From NCBI GenBank assembly GCA_951812805.1, contig CATOSZ010000009.1:320501-384500 (forward strand): DNA of 64,000 bases, in the 5' to 3' direction. A program made the position numbers and the translations under genes. This DNA is from an uncultured Alphaproteobacteria bacterium. Lineage in GTDB: Bacteria; Pseudomonadota; Alphaproteobacteria; GCA-2731375. This document shows positions 51,220-58,920 of this stretch, in pieces. Below the pieces are notes generated by a model, which did no database searches, was not told the origin of the DNA, and saw only the letters and a program-made list of their open reading frames with translations. Within the stretch, counting starts at the first letter, position 1, and the number at the start of each line of letters is the position of its first letter.

Positions 51220-52509
51220 TCAGTTCCGCTTGTCGACGAAGCGCTGCGCCTTGACGCTCTGTTCGAATTCGCTGGCCAGGGTGCCGCGTGGCAGCAGGTC
51301 GATCTCGGCGCTGACCTCGAATGTCGTGCGTATGTCGCGCCGCACGGCGTCCGCGATGTCCGCCGAGGCGTGCGCCTCGCGGACCTCGATACCGACGGTG
51401 AGGGTTTCCAGACCGCCGTCGCCGGTCAGCTCCACCCGGAAGTCGGCGACGGCGTCGTTGGCGAACATGAAATCCTCGAACTCCGTGTGGTTCATGTTGA
51501 CGCCGCGGATCTTGAAGAAACCGGCCGTGCGGTGGGTGTGCTTCAGAATCGGAAAGACGCCGAAGGGTCCGGACGACGCCTCGGCCCGGCGCCAGGTGAC
51601 GATGTCGCCCGAATTCCAGCGCAGAAACGGCGTCGCGTTGTTGGTCCAAAGCGGCGTTACCACCAGGGTGCCCGGCACGCCCTCGGGCACCGGCTCGCCC
51701 GAGGTCTCGTCCAGGACCTCGATTCCATACATGTCGGTCCAGATGTGGAAGCCGTCGTGCGCCGCACTCTCGCAGCCCATCATGCCGGCCTCGGTCATGC
51801 CGAAGCAGTCCCACAGTTCGGCGCCCCAGAGGGCCTCGATCCGCCGCCGCTTCGCCGCCGTCACCTGCTCGGCGGAACAGACCAGATGGCGGACCGAGCC
51901 CGCGGCGAGGTCGACGTCCATCGTCTCCGCCAGATTGGCGAGATGCAGGCCATAGCTGCTCATGCCCATCCACAGGGTCGGGCGGAGCTGGCCGATGAGC
52001 CCGATCTGCGCCCGCGACGGGGTCGAGGTGCCGGCACCGGCCCAGGTCGCACCGATGCCGAGCGACTGCGCCGCCCGCGCCATCACCTGGCCGACGGGAT
52101 GGATGCCGAGGGGGAAGGAGACATGCGCCAGATCCTCGCCGCCCGCACCGATGCACTGCAGGACCCGGGCAAAGGAGAGGACGCCGTAACGCATGTCCTC
52201 GAAAGTGCGGGGATAGAACAGCGGCACGCCGGTCGACCCGCCGGAGCGCCAGAGTTCCGCGATCTCGCCGCGCGGCGCGATACAGAAGTGGTCGAGAAAC
52301 CGCTCCGGCGGAATGGCGCGCAGCATATCCTTGTCGAGGATCGGGATACGCGACCATTCCTCCGGCTCGTCGAGGGCATCGAGGCGGATATCGGCGGGAA
52401 TACGCTCCCGGTGGAAGGGGGACGCGAGGGCCCGTTCGACGGCGACGCGCTTGCGTGCCTGCTGGATGCGGGCGATTTCGTCCGGGTCTCGCGGCAGGGT
52501 CAGGGGCAT
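51220..52509 (-). CDS. PaaK-like AMP-forming CoA ligase
   Basis: A 429-aa adenylate-forming enzyme close to phenylacetate-CoA ligase in length and layout. The P-loop is WRSGGSTGVPLFYPR. Further motifs are ELWDCFGMTEAGMMGCESA and LRWNSGDIVTWRR, and the C-terminal hinge TAGFFKIRGVNMNHTEFEDFM. The substrate acid is unknown; no phenylacetate genes are nearby. The ATG at 52509 is taken, since the longer upstream frame overlaps the neighbouring Fe-S protein gene. It is downstream of two Fe-S reductase-like genes on the same strand, converging on the corrinoid operon. Confidence 0.84.
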   Translation of the reverse strand: MPLTLPRDPDEIARIQQARKRVAVERALASPFHRERIPADIRLDALDEPEEWSRIPILDKDMLRAIPPERFLDHFCIAPRGEIAELWRSGGSTGVPLFYPRTFEDMRYGVLSFARVLQCIGAGGEDLAHVSFPLGIHPVGQVMARAAQSLGIGATWAGAGTSTPSRAQIGLIGQLRPTLWMGMSSYGLHLANLAETMDVDLAAGSVRHLVCSAEQVTAAKRRRIEALWGAELWDCFGMTEAGMMGCESAAHDGFHIWTDMYGIEVLDETSGEPVPEGVPGTLVVTPLWTNNATPFLRWNSGDIVTWRRAEASSGPFGVFPILKHTHRTAGFFKIRGVNMNHTEFEDFMFANDAVADFRVELTGDGGLETLTVGIEVREAHASADIADAVRRDIRTTFEVSAEIDLLPRGTLASEFEQSVKAQRFVDKRN

Positions 52510-52520
52510 GGCGGCGTCTC

Positions 52521-53516
52521 TCAAGCTTTTAGGCGACCGATCCAGCGGCGCTCGGCGTCGTGGGCCGCCGGCATTTCGCCTGCCGCCTCCGCCCGGGCCA
52601 TCGCGGCGAGGCGTTCGCGTTTCGCCGCCGTGTCCTCCGGGATCTCGGCCAACGCATCGGCCAGCATGGCCTCGTAGTCGGCTCCGACCGGGCAGACGTC
52701 CTGGCAGCGCCGGCAGCCGGTGACGACGCCCGCGCCGCGCAACGTGCTCTGCCAGATGTTGAAGCTTTCCTCCGAACGGACGAGACGCTTCTGCGCATCC
52801 GTGTCCGGGGCGTCCAGCACCTGGCCGAGGAAGTCGGCGACCTCGGCGAAACCGTGCGGCGAGCGATAGCGATCGCAGGCCGCCCAGTCCCGCGTCCAAT
52901 GGCCGACGACGTCGCCCGGACAGGCGCTGAGGCAGCGCCCGCACTCGGGGCCGAGGCAGAGTGCGGTGTCCCTCGGCCGGTCGACCTCGACCCCGTCATC
53001 GAGGGTGGCGAGCACGATGGTCACCATCAGGCGCGGCCCGAACTCCGGCGTCAGCAACTGGCCGTTCAGGCCGAGCGTGCCGAGCCCCGCCTCGACCGCC
53101 GCATGGCTCGCCGACAACAGCGGCGTCAGATGCTCCGCCGGATCGTCGAAATAAAGCCAGGGGTCGACATGGGTCGGCGGGATGATCAGGGCGGGATAGC
53201 CGCAGCCCTCGAGCCAGAGCGCCAGCTCGAGCGCCGCTTCCTCCATGAACGAAAGGGTGACCTCGTCGTTGTAAAACTTGTGCCGCTCGTTCCAGCGTTT
53301 CAGCCGCGTCGGCCCGGCCAGCAGCCGCTTGCCGAGGACGATGGCGTGTCCGGCATCGTAGTCGGAGATGTCGCTCGGCCGGCGCGGGCGTGCCGGATCC
53401 GGCGGGTGGGCGTCCATCGCCTTGCCATCGGCGATGCCGACGATATCGGCACCGAAATCCCGGGCCTGTTGCTTGATCCGCGCCGCCGTCAGCGGCTCCC
53501 GGTATACCTGGTCCAT
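52521..53516 (-). CDS. QueG/reductive-dehalogenase-like double [4Fe-4S] protein, paralogue 1
   Basis: A 331-aa protein with the fold seen in epoxyqueuosine reductase and RdhA. FGADIVGIADGKAMDAHPPD opens a nitroreductase-like cobalamin region; VEAGLGTLGLNGQLLTPEFG is the family core. Two clusters are marked by Cys187, 192, 195 and 199-Pro, and by Cys268, 271 and 275-Pro. It is probably not QueG itself because it is paired with a paralogue and sits beside corrinoid genes. A cobalamin- or corrinoid-reducing role is inferred. The ATG at 53516 is eight bases after the paralogue. Confidence 0.8.
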   Translation of the reverse strand: MDQVYREPLTAARIKQQARDFGADIVGIADGKAMDAHPPDPARPRRPSDISDYDAGHAIVLGKRLLAGPTRLKRWNERHKFYNDEVTLSFMEEAALELALWLEGCGYPALIIPPTHVDPWLYFDDPAEHLTPLLSASHAAVEAGLGTLGLNGQLLTPEFGPRLMVTIVLATLDDGVEVDRPRDTALCLGPECGRCLSACPGDVVGHWTRDWAACDRYRSPHGFAEVADFLGQVLDAPDTDAQKRLVRSEESFNIWQSTLRGAGVVTGCRRCQDVCPVGADYEAMLADALAEIPEDTAAKRERLAAMARAEAAGEMPAAHDAERRWIGRLKA

Positions 53517-53524
53517 TGTCTCGC

Positions 53525-54559
53525 CTATTCGCCCGCCGCTTCGGCCTTGGCCTTCTGTTCCGCGCGAAAGGCCTCGCGCACCGCCTTTGCCGTCTTGCCC
53601 GTGTAGCCCTCGGGGCCGACCCAGCGGATGTTCCACGGATCAAGGCCGGCCACCTCGTCACCGGCGCGGCGCGCCTGCTTCATCGCCTCGCCCCGCGCCT
53701 GTTTCTCTTCCGTCCACTCCGGGATCTTCTTCTGGTCCTGGGCGAGGAAGGCGTGATAGTCGGTGCCGACCGGACAGACCGCCAAACAACGCGGGCAGTC
53801 GCCGAAGGAACCGACGACGCGCAGGAAGCCCTGCCAGAAGCCGAAGAGGCCGCGGCTCGTCAGCATCGCCCGTTTCTCCTCCGGCCCGGCCTCGGCGAAC
53901 TGTTGCAGCAGCCGCGTTACCGTCATGTAGCCGAATTCCTGCGCGAACTCGGCGCAGCCGGGCTTGTCGATATCGAAGTGGCCGACCGCGTCGCCCGGAC
54001 AGGCATGCAGGCAGCGCGAGCAGCCCTCGCCGATGCAGACCTGTTCCGTCATCGGCCCGTCCGCCGCCAGCTCCAGCTCGGTCAGCACGCCGGTGAGGTA
54101 GAGCCGCGGGCCGTATTCGGGGCTGAGGATGTTGACCTCCAGGCCGAGGGTGCCGATGCCCGCCTCGACGCCCAGGTGCCGGGTCGAGAGGTAGTCGTAG
54201 CTCGCCCTTTTCATGTTCCAGTCGGTTTCCTGCGCGGCGGTGATGAAGCTCGGCCAGCCGGCCTCTTCCAGGTGACGGGCGACGCGGGCGGCGATCTTGT
54301 CCATCCGCCGCATGACGATCATGTCCATGTACTGCACCGCGACCATCTGCTTGGCCCGGAACACGGCGGCCGGAATGTGCTGCGCGATGACGACGACGCT
54401 TTTCACGTAGGGCGAGATGCGCTCGGGCGTTTGCGGCACGCTCGGGTCCGGCGGAAAGGCGTTCAGCATCCGCGCGCTGGCGATACCGACGAGGTCGGCG
54501 CCGAACCCCCGGGCCGCCGCCTTGACCTCTTCCGCCGTCGGCGTTCCACGTGCCGGCAT
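53525..54559 (-). CDS. QueG/reductive-dehalogenase-like double [4Fe-4S] protein, paralogue 2
   Basis: A 344-aa paralogue of the previous gene. GFGADLVGIASARMLNAFPPD and VEAGIGTLGLEVNILSPEYG align with it. The clusters are Cys175, 180, 183 and 187-Pro, and Cys255, 258 and 262-Pro. A Lys-rich tail (REAFRAEQKAKAEAAGE) is extra. No Tat signal is visible, so it is cytosolic, unlike RdhA. It is the first gene of a minus-strand set with paralogue 1 and the PaaK-like ligase. The two may form a heterodimer serving the facing corrinoid operon. Confidence 0.8.
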   Translation of the reverse strand: MPARGTPTAEEVKAAARGFGADLVGIASARMLNAFPPDPSVPQTPERISPYVKSVVVIAQHIPAAVFRAKQMVAVQYMDMIVMRRMDKIAARVARHLEEAGWPSFITAAQETDWNMKRASYDYLSTRHLGVEAGIGTLGLEVNILSPEYGPRLYLTGVLTELELAADGPMTEQVCIGEGCSRCLHACPGDAVGHFDIDKPGCAEFAQEFGYMTVTRLLQQFAEAGPEEKRAMLTSRGLFGFWQGFLRVVGSFGDCPRCLAVCPVGTDYHAFLAQDQKKIPEWTEEKQARGEAMKQARRAGDEVAGLDPWNIRWVGPEGYTGKTAKAVREAFRAEQKAKAEAAGE

Positions 54560-54720
54560 GATCCAACCCCGTCTCTCGGTCCGGCGGCATTATGCCGGAT
54601 TGGCCGCCTTGGGCCTATCGGTGCACGCGTCCGGAATCGCCGCTGATATTTCCGACTGTCCGTATGGTTGCCCTTGGCCTACTCTCGCTCCTCCACCACG
54701 CATTCGGCCGACGAGGAATC

Positions 54721-55284
54721 ATGCCCGACATATCGTCCAGCTATCTGGTCCTGGTCGCGATCCTCGTCGTATTTAACGGCACCTTCCTGTTCGCGGGGGT
54801 ATGCCGCGTGCCTCCGGGCGTCGCTCGCACCATCGAGCGGTTCGGCCGCTATCATCGAACCCTCGGGCCCGGATTTCACATGATCATCCCGTTCGCCGAG
54901 CGGGTCGGCGTCGAGCTGCCGGTGGAGCCGTGGACGGTGGATCTGTCTCGGATCGACGTCGAAACCTCGGACCGGTACCGAATCCCCCTGCAAGCCGCGC
55001 TGGTTTGCCGTATCGTCGACGTGCCCAAAGCGGCCTACGAGGTGAATGATTTGGAGGCGAGCATCCGCACCCAGGCTCAGCACGACCTGGTGGCCGCGAT
55101 GGCAACGGTGGAACGGATGATCTTTGTCAGAAATCGTGAGGCCTTTGCCGAATCGCTCGCCGCTTGGCTTCAGGAGACGACCGCGGTTTGGGGCGTCGAT
55201 ATCACGCGCATGACGTTGGAGGACGCGGGCCCGCATCAAGATCTCGACGGGCCCGAGGCACGGCGGGCCGATGAAGAGAGATGA
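54721..55284 (+). CDS. short SPFH (band 7) domain membrane protein
   Basis: A 187-aa protein with one N-terminal membrane helix (SYLVLVAILVVFNGTFLFAG) and a band 7 domain beginning VPPGVARTIERFGRYHRTLG, with GFHMIIPFAERVG. Compared with the next gene it ends just after the SPFH domain (TRMTLEDAGPHQDLDG) and lacks the coiled-coil region. It may be a regulatory subunit or a decaying duplicate. The ATG at 54721 follows GAGGA. It precedes the full-length homologue by 130 bp. Confidence 0.72.
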   Translation: MPDISSSYLVLVAILVVFNGTFLFAGVCRVPPGVARTIERFGRYHRTLGPGFHMIIPFAERVGVELPVEPWTVDLSRIDVETSDRYRIPLQAALVCRIVDVPKAAYEVNDLEASIRTQAQHDLVAAMATVERMIFVRNREAFAESLAAWLQETTAVWGVDITRMTLEDAGPHQDLDGPEARRADEER

Positions 55285-55414
55285 CGGACCGGGGCATGGG
55301 CAGTCGGAATTGCGACCGGTTGTTCCGGTTGCTCCCTCACCTGGGCGTGCCATATTGAGGCCATGACAATTATGGAAAGCCGAGCTTGTGGTCTCGGCGT
55401 GACGGGGGTCGCAG

Positions 55415-56533
55415 ATGGAAGAGATGCTTTTCGAGTCGATCGGTCTCACGGCCTTCGTGGTCGTGGTGGTATTGCTGGCCATCTTGCTGCTGTTCACTGC
55501 GGTAAAGCGGGTGCCGCAGGGCTTCGAATTCACGGTCGAGCGGTTTGGGCGCTATACCCGGACCTTGGTTCCGGGCCTGCACTTCATCATTCCTTTCGTC
55601 GATGTCATCGGCGCCAAGATGAACATGATGGAACAGGTCCTCGACGTGCCGACCCAGGAGGTCATCACCAAGGACAACGCCATGGTCGCGGTCGACGGCG
55701 TGGTTTTCTTCCAGGTGCTCGACGCCCCGAAGGCGGCCTATGAGGTCCGCCAGCTGGAGGTCGCCTCGCTCAACCTGACGATGACCAATATCCGGACCGT
55801 GATGGGCTCGATGGACCTGGACGAGTTGCTCTCGAAGCGCGACGAGATCAATGCCCGGCTGCTGACCGTGGTCGACGAGGCGACGACACCCTGGGGCGTG
55901 AAGGTGACCCGGATCGAGATCAAGGACATCGCACCGCCGCGCGACCTGGTCGACTCCATGGCCCGCCAGATGAAGGCGGAGCGGGACAAGCGCGCCTCCA
56001 TCCTGGAAGCGGAGGGCGAGCGGCAGGCCGAAATCCTGCGGGCCGAGGGCGAGAAGCAGGGCGCCATCCTGGCCGCGGAGGGCCGTCGCGAGGCCGCCTT
56101 CCGCGACGCCGAGGCGCGGGAACGCGAGGCCGAGGCGGAGGCGCGGGCGACCAACATGGTTTCCGAGGCAATCGCCGGCGGCGACGTCCAGGCGATCAAC
56201 TATTTCGTCGCACAGAAATATGTCGACGCGCTCGGCAAGTTCGCGACCTCGCCGAACCAGAAGATCCTGTTCATGCCGCTGGAGGCCTCCAGCGTCATCG
56301 GCGCCATCGGCGGCATCGCCGAGATCGCCAAGCAGGCCTGGAACGACGGCGACGACGGCGGTGGCGGTGGCGGCAACGGCGCGGAACGCCCCCGTTCCCC
56401 GCGTCCCGCCAGCCCGACGCCGGGCTCCGTCTCCGCCGCGCGCCCGGGCATGCGCGCCGCGGGCTCGGTGCCGGCCAGTGGATCCTCGGCGGCCGAGGTC
56501 TGGTCGAAACCGCTGCCTAACGAAGCCGACTGA
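55415..56533 (+). CDS. SPFH/band 7 stomatin-like membrane protein (QmcA type)
   Basis: A 372-aa protein. One N-terminal helix ([20 protein letters not shown]) anchors it. [31 protein letters not shown] opens the SPFH domain. [26 protein letters not shown] and [18 protein letters not shown] follow, then an Ala/Glu-rich coiled coil (about 190-250). The tail is Gly/Pro-rich and low-complexity. Such proteins form large membrane microdomain rings, usually with an NfeD partner, which is encoded 12 bases downstream. Confidence 0.9.
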   Translation: MEEMLFESIGLTAFVVVVVLLAILLLFTAVKRVPQGFEFTVERFGRYTRTLVPGLHFIIPFVDVIGAKMNMMEQVLDVPTQEVITKDNAMVAVDGVVFFQVLDAPKAAYEVRQLEVASLNLTMTNIRTVMGSMDLDELLSKRDEINARLLTVVDEATTPWGVKVTRIEIKDIAPPRDLVDSMARQMKAERDKRASILEAEGERQAEILRAEGEKQGAILAAEGRREAAFRDAEAREREAEAEARATNMVSEAIAGGDVQAINYFVAQKYVDALGKFATSPNQKILFMPLEASSVIGAIGGIAEIAKQAWNDGDDGGGGGGNGAERPRSPRPASPTPGSVSAARPGMRAAGSVPASGSSAAEVWSKPLPNEAD

Positions 56534-56544
56534 GGCGCTACGCC

Positions 56545-57048
56545 ATGGAACAGCTCGCCGCCTTTCTCCTCGGCATCGATCACTGGCACTGGTGGATCCT
56601 CGGCGTCGTCCTGCTGGGTGGCGAAATGCTGGCGCCCGGCGTCTTCCTGTTGTGGATGGGCATCGCCGCCGGCATCACCGGTTTCATCGTCCTGCTGGTG
56701 CCGGACATGGACTGGCGCTATCAATTTTTGTTGTTCGCCGTCCTGTCGGTGATCAGCGTCGTGCTGGCCCGCCTCTATCTCGCGAAGAAGCCGATCGAAA
56801 CCGACCGGCCGGAGCTGAACCGGCGCGGCCAGCAGTATGTCGGGCGTACCTTCACATTGGCCGAGGCGGTGGAGAACGGGCGCGGCAAGCTGCATGTCGA
56901 TGACACCATGTGGCGGATCGAAGGACCGGACCTGCCGGCCGGCCAGCAGGTCGAGGTCGTGGGCGTCGACGGCGTGCTGTTGCGGGTCGCACCGGCGGCG
57001 GGAGGCGGACAATCCGTCGCAGGGACGGACGAGAACGGCAAAAGCTGA
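56545..57048 (+). CDS. NfeD-family membrane protein
   Basis: A 167-aa protein with two or three membrane helices (HWHWWILGVVLLGGEMLAPG, FLLWMGIAAGITGFIVLL, FLLFAVLSVISVVLARLYL). A C-terminal OB-fold follows: RRGQQYVGRTFTLAEAVENG, DTMWRIEGPDLPAGQQVEVV and VDGVLLRVAPA. This is the short NfeD1b type that pairs with a stomatin/QmcA protein. The operon position supports that partnership in the inner membrane. Confidence 0.9.
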   Translation: MEQLAAFLLGIDHWHWWILGVVLLGGEMLAPGVFLLWMGIAAGITGFIVLLVPDMDWRYQFLLFAVLSVISVVLARLYLAKKPIETDRPELNRRGQQYVGRTFTLAEAVENGRGKLHVDDTMWRIEGPDLPAGQQVEVVGVDGVLLRVAPAAGGGQSVAGTDENGKS

Positions 57049-57153
57049 GGTTTTCCCTGGACGCGGCGCAACCCGCACACCATATTGCCGGTCAATCGAC
57101 AAGCTTATCGATTCGGCCGCCTGCCGGCCGATCCAGCCTCAGGTGGATCCACG

Positions 57154-58299
57154 ATGCCCGTACCCGTTCGTCAGCAAGTGCGCGTCGGCGCCTACATCAT
57201 GAAACAGCGCCTCACGCGGCGGGAACGCTATCCCCTCGTGCTGATGCTGGAGCCGTTGTTCCGCTGCAATCTCGCCTGCCCCGGCTGCGGCAAGATCGAC
57301 TATCCCGATCCCATTCTGAACCAGCGCCTGAGCGCGGATGCCTGTGTCGAGGCGGCGCGGGAATGCGGCGCGCCGATCGTCTCCATTGCCGGCGGCGAGC
57401 CGCTGCTGCATCGCGAGATGACGGAAATCGTACAGCGCATGATCGCCGACAAGCGGTTCATCTATCTCTGCACGAATGCGCTGCTGCTGGAGAAGAAGAT
57501 CGACCAGTTCACGCCCTCGCCCTATCTCACCTTCTCGATCCATCTCGACGGATTGGAGGAAGAGCATGACCGGGCCGTCGACCAGGAAGGCGTGTTCGAT
57601 CGGGCGGTGAAGGCGATAAAGATGGTCCGCGACCGGGGCTTCCGGGTGAACGTGAACACCACGCTGTTCGACGGCGTGTCGGCCCCGAAGGTCGCCGAGT
57701 TCCTCGACTTCGCCACCGAACTCGGCGTCGAGGGCGTGACCATCTCGCCCGGCTATTCCTACGAGCGGGCCCCCGACCAGGAACATTTCCTCAAGCGCCG
57801 CGGCGCCAAGGAGCTGTTCCGCGAGGTCTTCCGTCTCGGCCAGGGCAAGAAGTGGCGATTCAGCCAATCGAGCCTGTTCCTCGACTTCCTCGCCGGCAAC
57901 CAGTCCTACCAGTGCACGCCGTGGGGCAACCCGACGCGCAACGTCTTCGGCTGGCAGCGGCCCTGCTATCTGTTGAACGAGGGCTACGTTTCGACGTTCG
58001 CCGAGCTGATGGAAGAGACGGAGTGGGAGAAGTACGGCACCGGCAACTATGAGAAGTGCGCCGACTGCATGGTCCATTGCGGCTACGAGGCGACGGCGGT
58101 GAACGATACCGTACGCCATCCCCTGAAGGCGGCCCGCGTCGCCCTCTTCGGTCCGAAGACGGAAGGACCGATGGCGCCGGAGATCGAGCTCGACCGCCAA
58201 CGGCCGGCCGAATACCCCTTCGAGGCGGTGGTGGCGGAAGCGCTCGGCCAGTCAGCCGAGGGGCAGGAGCGCCGCTCCGGCTCGTCCAACGCGGCTTAG
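57154..58299 (+). CDS. hpnH: adenosyl-hopene transferase HpnH
   Basis: A 381-aa radical-SAM enzyme that joins 5'-deoxyadenosine to diploptene, the first step toward C35 hopanoids. The SAM cluster motif is Cys38-x3-Cys42-x2-Cys45 in FRCNLACPGCGKIDYPDP. Other HpnH features are SIAGGEPLLHREM, LDGLEEEHDRAVDQEGVFDR and a C-terminal Cys cluster (YEKCADCMVHCGYEATAV). AGGTGG precedes the ATG at 57154. It faces the other hopanoid genes and its last 48 bases overlap the end of hpnG on the opposite strand. Confidence 0.93.
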   Translation: MPVPVRQQVRVGAYIMKQRLTRRERYPLVLMLEPLFRCNLACPGCGKIDYPDPILNQRLSADACVEAARECGAPIVSIAGGEPLLHREMTEIVQRMIADKRFIYLCTNALLLEKKIDQFTPSPYLTFSIHLDGLEEEHDRAVDQEGVFDRAVKAIKMVRDRGFRVNVNTTLFDGVSAPKVAEFLDFATELGVEGVTISPGYSYERAPDQEHFLKRRGAKELFREVFRLGQGKKWRFSQSSLFLDFLAGNQSYQCTPWGNPTRNVFGWQRPCYLLNEGYVSTFAELMEETEWEKYGTGNYEKCADCMVHCGYEATAVNDTVRHPLKAARVALFGPKTEGPMAPEIELDRQRPAEYPFEAVVAEALGQSAEGQERRSGSSNAA

Positions 58300-58920
58300 G
58301 CTCGAATCGGCCAACCGGGCATCGCGGGCCAGGCGCAACAGATCGACGATCTCCCACGGCCGGCGGGCCAGGCTCGCCAGCAGCGGCGCCAATCGCGTTT
58401 CGCCCGCACCGTCCGTGCCAGCGAGCGCCGATGCCGGCAAGGCCCGGTCCCAGGGATCCAGCACCACCCGGATCGCCATGAAGGGAATGTCGGCGGTGGC
58501 CGCCACGCGGGCGACATGCAGGCTTTCCATATCGACGGCAAGGGCGCCGGTGGCCCGGTAGAGCGCGGTCTTGGCCGGCAGCGTGGCGACCACGGTGTCG
58601 CTGGCCGCAATGGCGCCCGTGACGCCGTGCAATTCCGAGAGCCAGGCCCGCCAACTCTCGTCGGTCGCGAGGCGCGGGCCCTCGGGCGTGACGACGGCGT
58701 CGGCCAGGATCAGGTCGCCAGGCCGAAGCTGCGGCGACAGGCCGCCGGCGTATCCGACACTGAGCAAGGCTTCGGCACCCTCGGCCACCAGTTCGCCGGC
58801 CGCGGGCGCCGCGCGGGCGCCAGGGGCCGCGCGGATGATCATGTCATGATGCTTGCCGGGATCGAGGGCTCGGAAATGTCGTGCCTCGCGCGCCAGGCCA
58901 CAGACCAGGCCCAGGCGCAT
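58252..58920 (-). CDS. hpnG: hopanoid phosphorylase HpnG (adenosylhopane nucleosidase)
   Basis: A 222-aa nucleoside-phosphorylase-fold enzyme that removes adenine from adenosylhopane. Seen are LGLVCGLAREARHFRAL, LLSVGYAGGLSPQLRPGDLILADAV and ALAVDMESLHVARVAA, with the catalytic-type Asp-Met-Glu. The ATG at 58920 overlaps the shc stop by one base, so it is translated after shc. The 3' end overlaps hpnH in the opposite direction. Confidence 0.9.
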   Translation of the reverse strand: MRLGLVCGLAREARHFRALDPGKHHDMIIRAAPGARAAPAAGELVAEGAEALLSVGYAGGLSPQLRPGDLILADAVVTPEGPRLATDESWRAWLSELHGVTGAIAASDTVVATLPAKTALYRATGALAVDMESLHVARVAATADIPFMAIRVVLDPWDRALPASALAGTDGAGETRLAPLLASLARRPWEIVDLLRLARDARLADSSLSRVGRAGAALLPLG

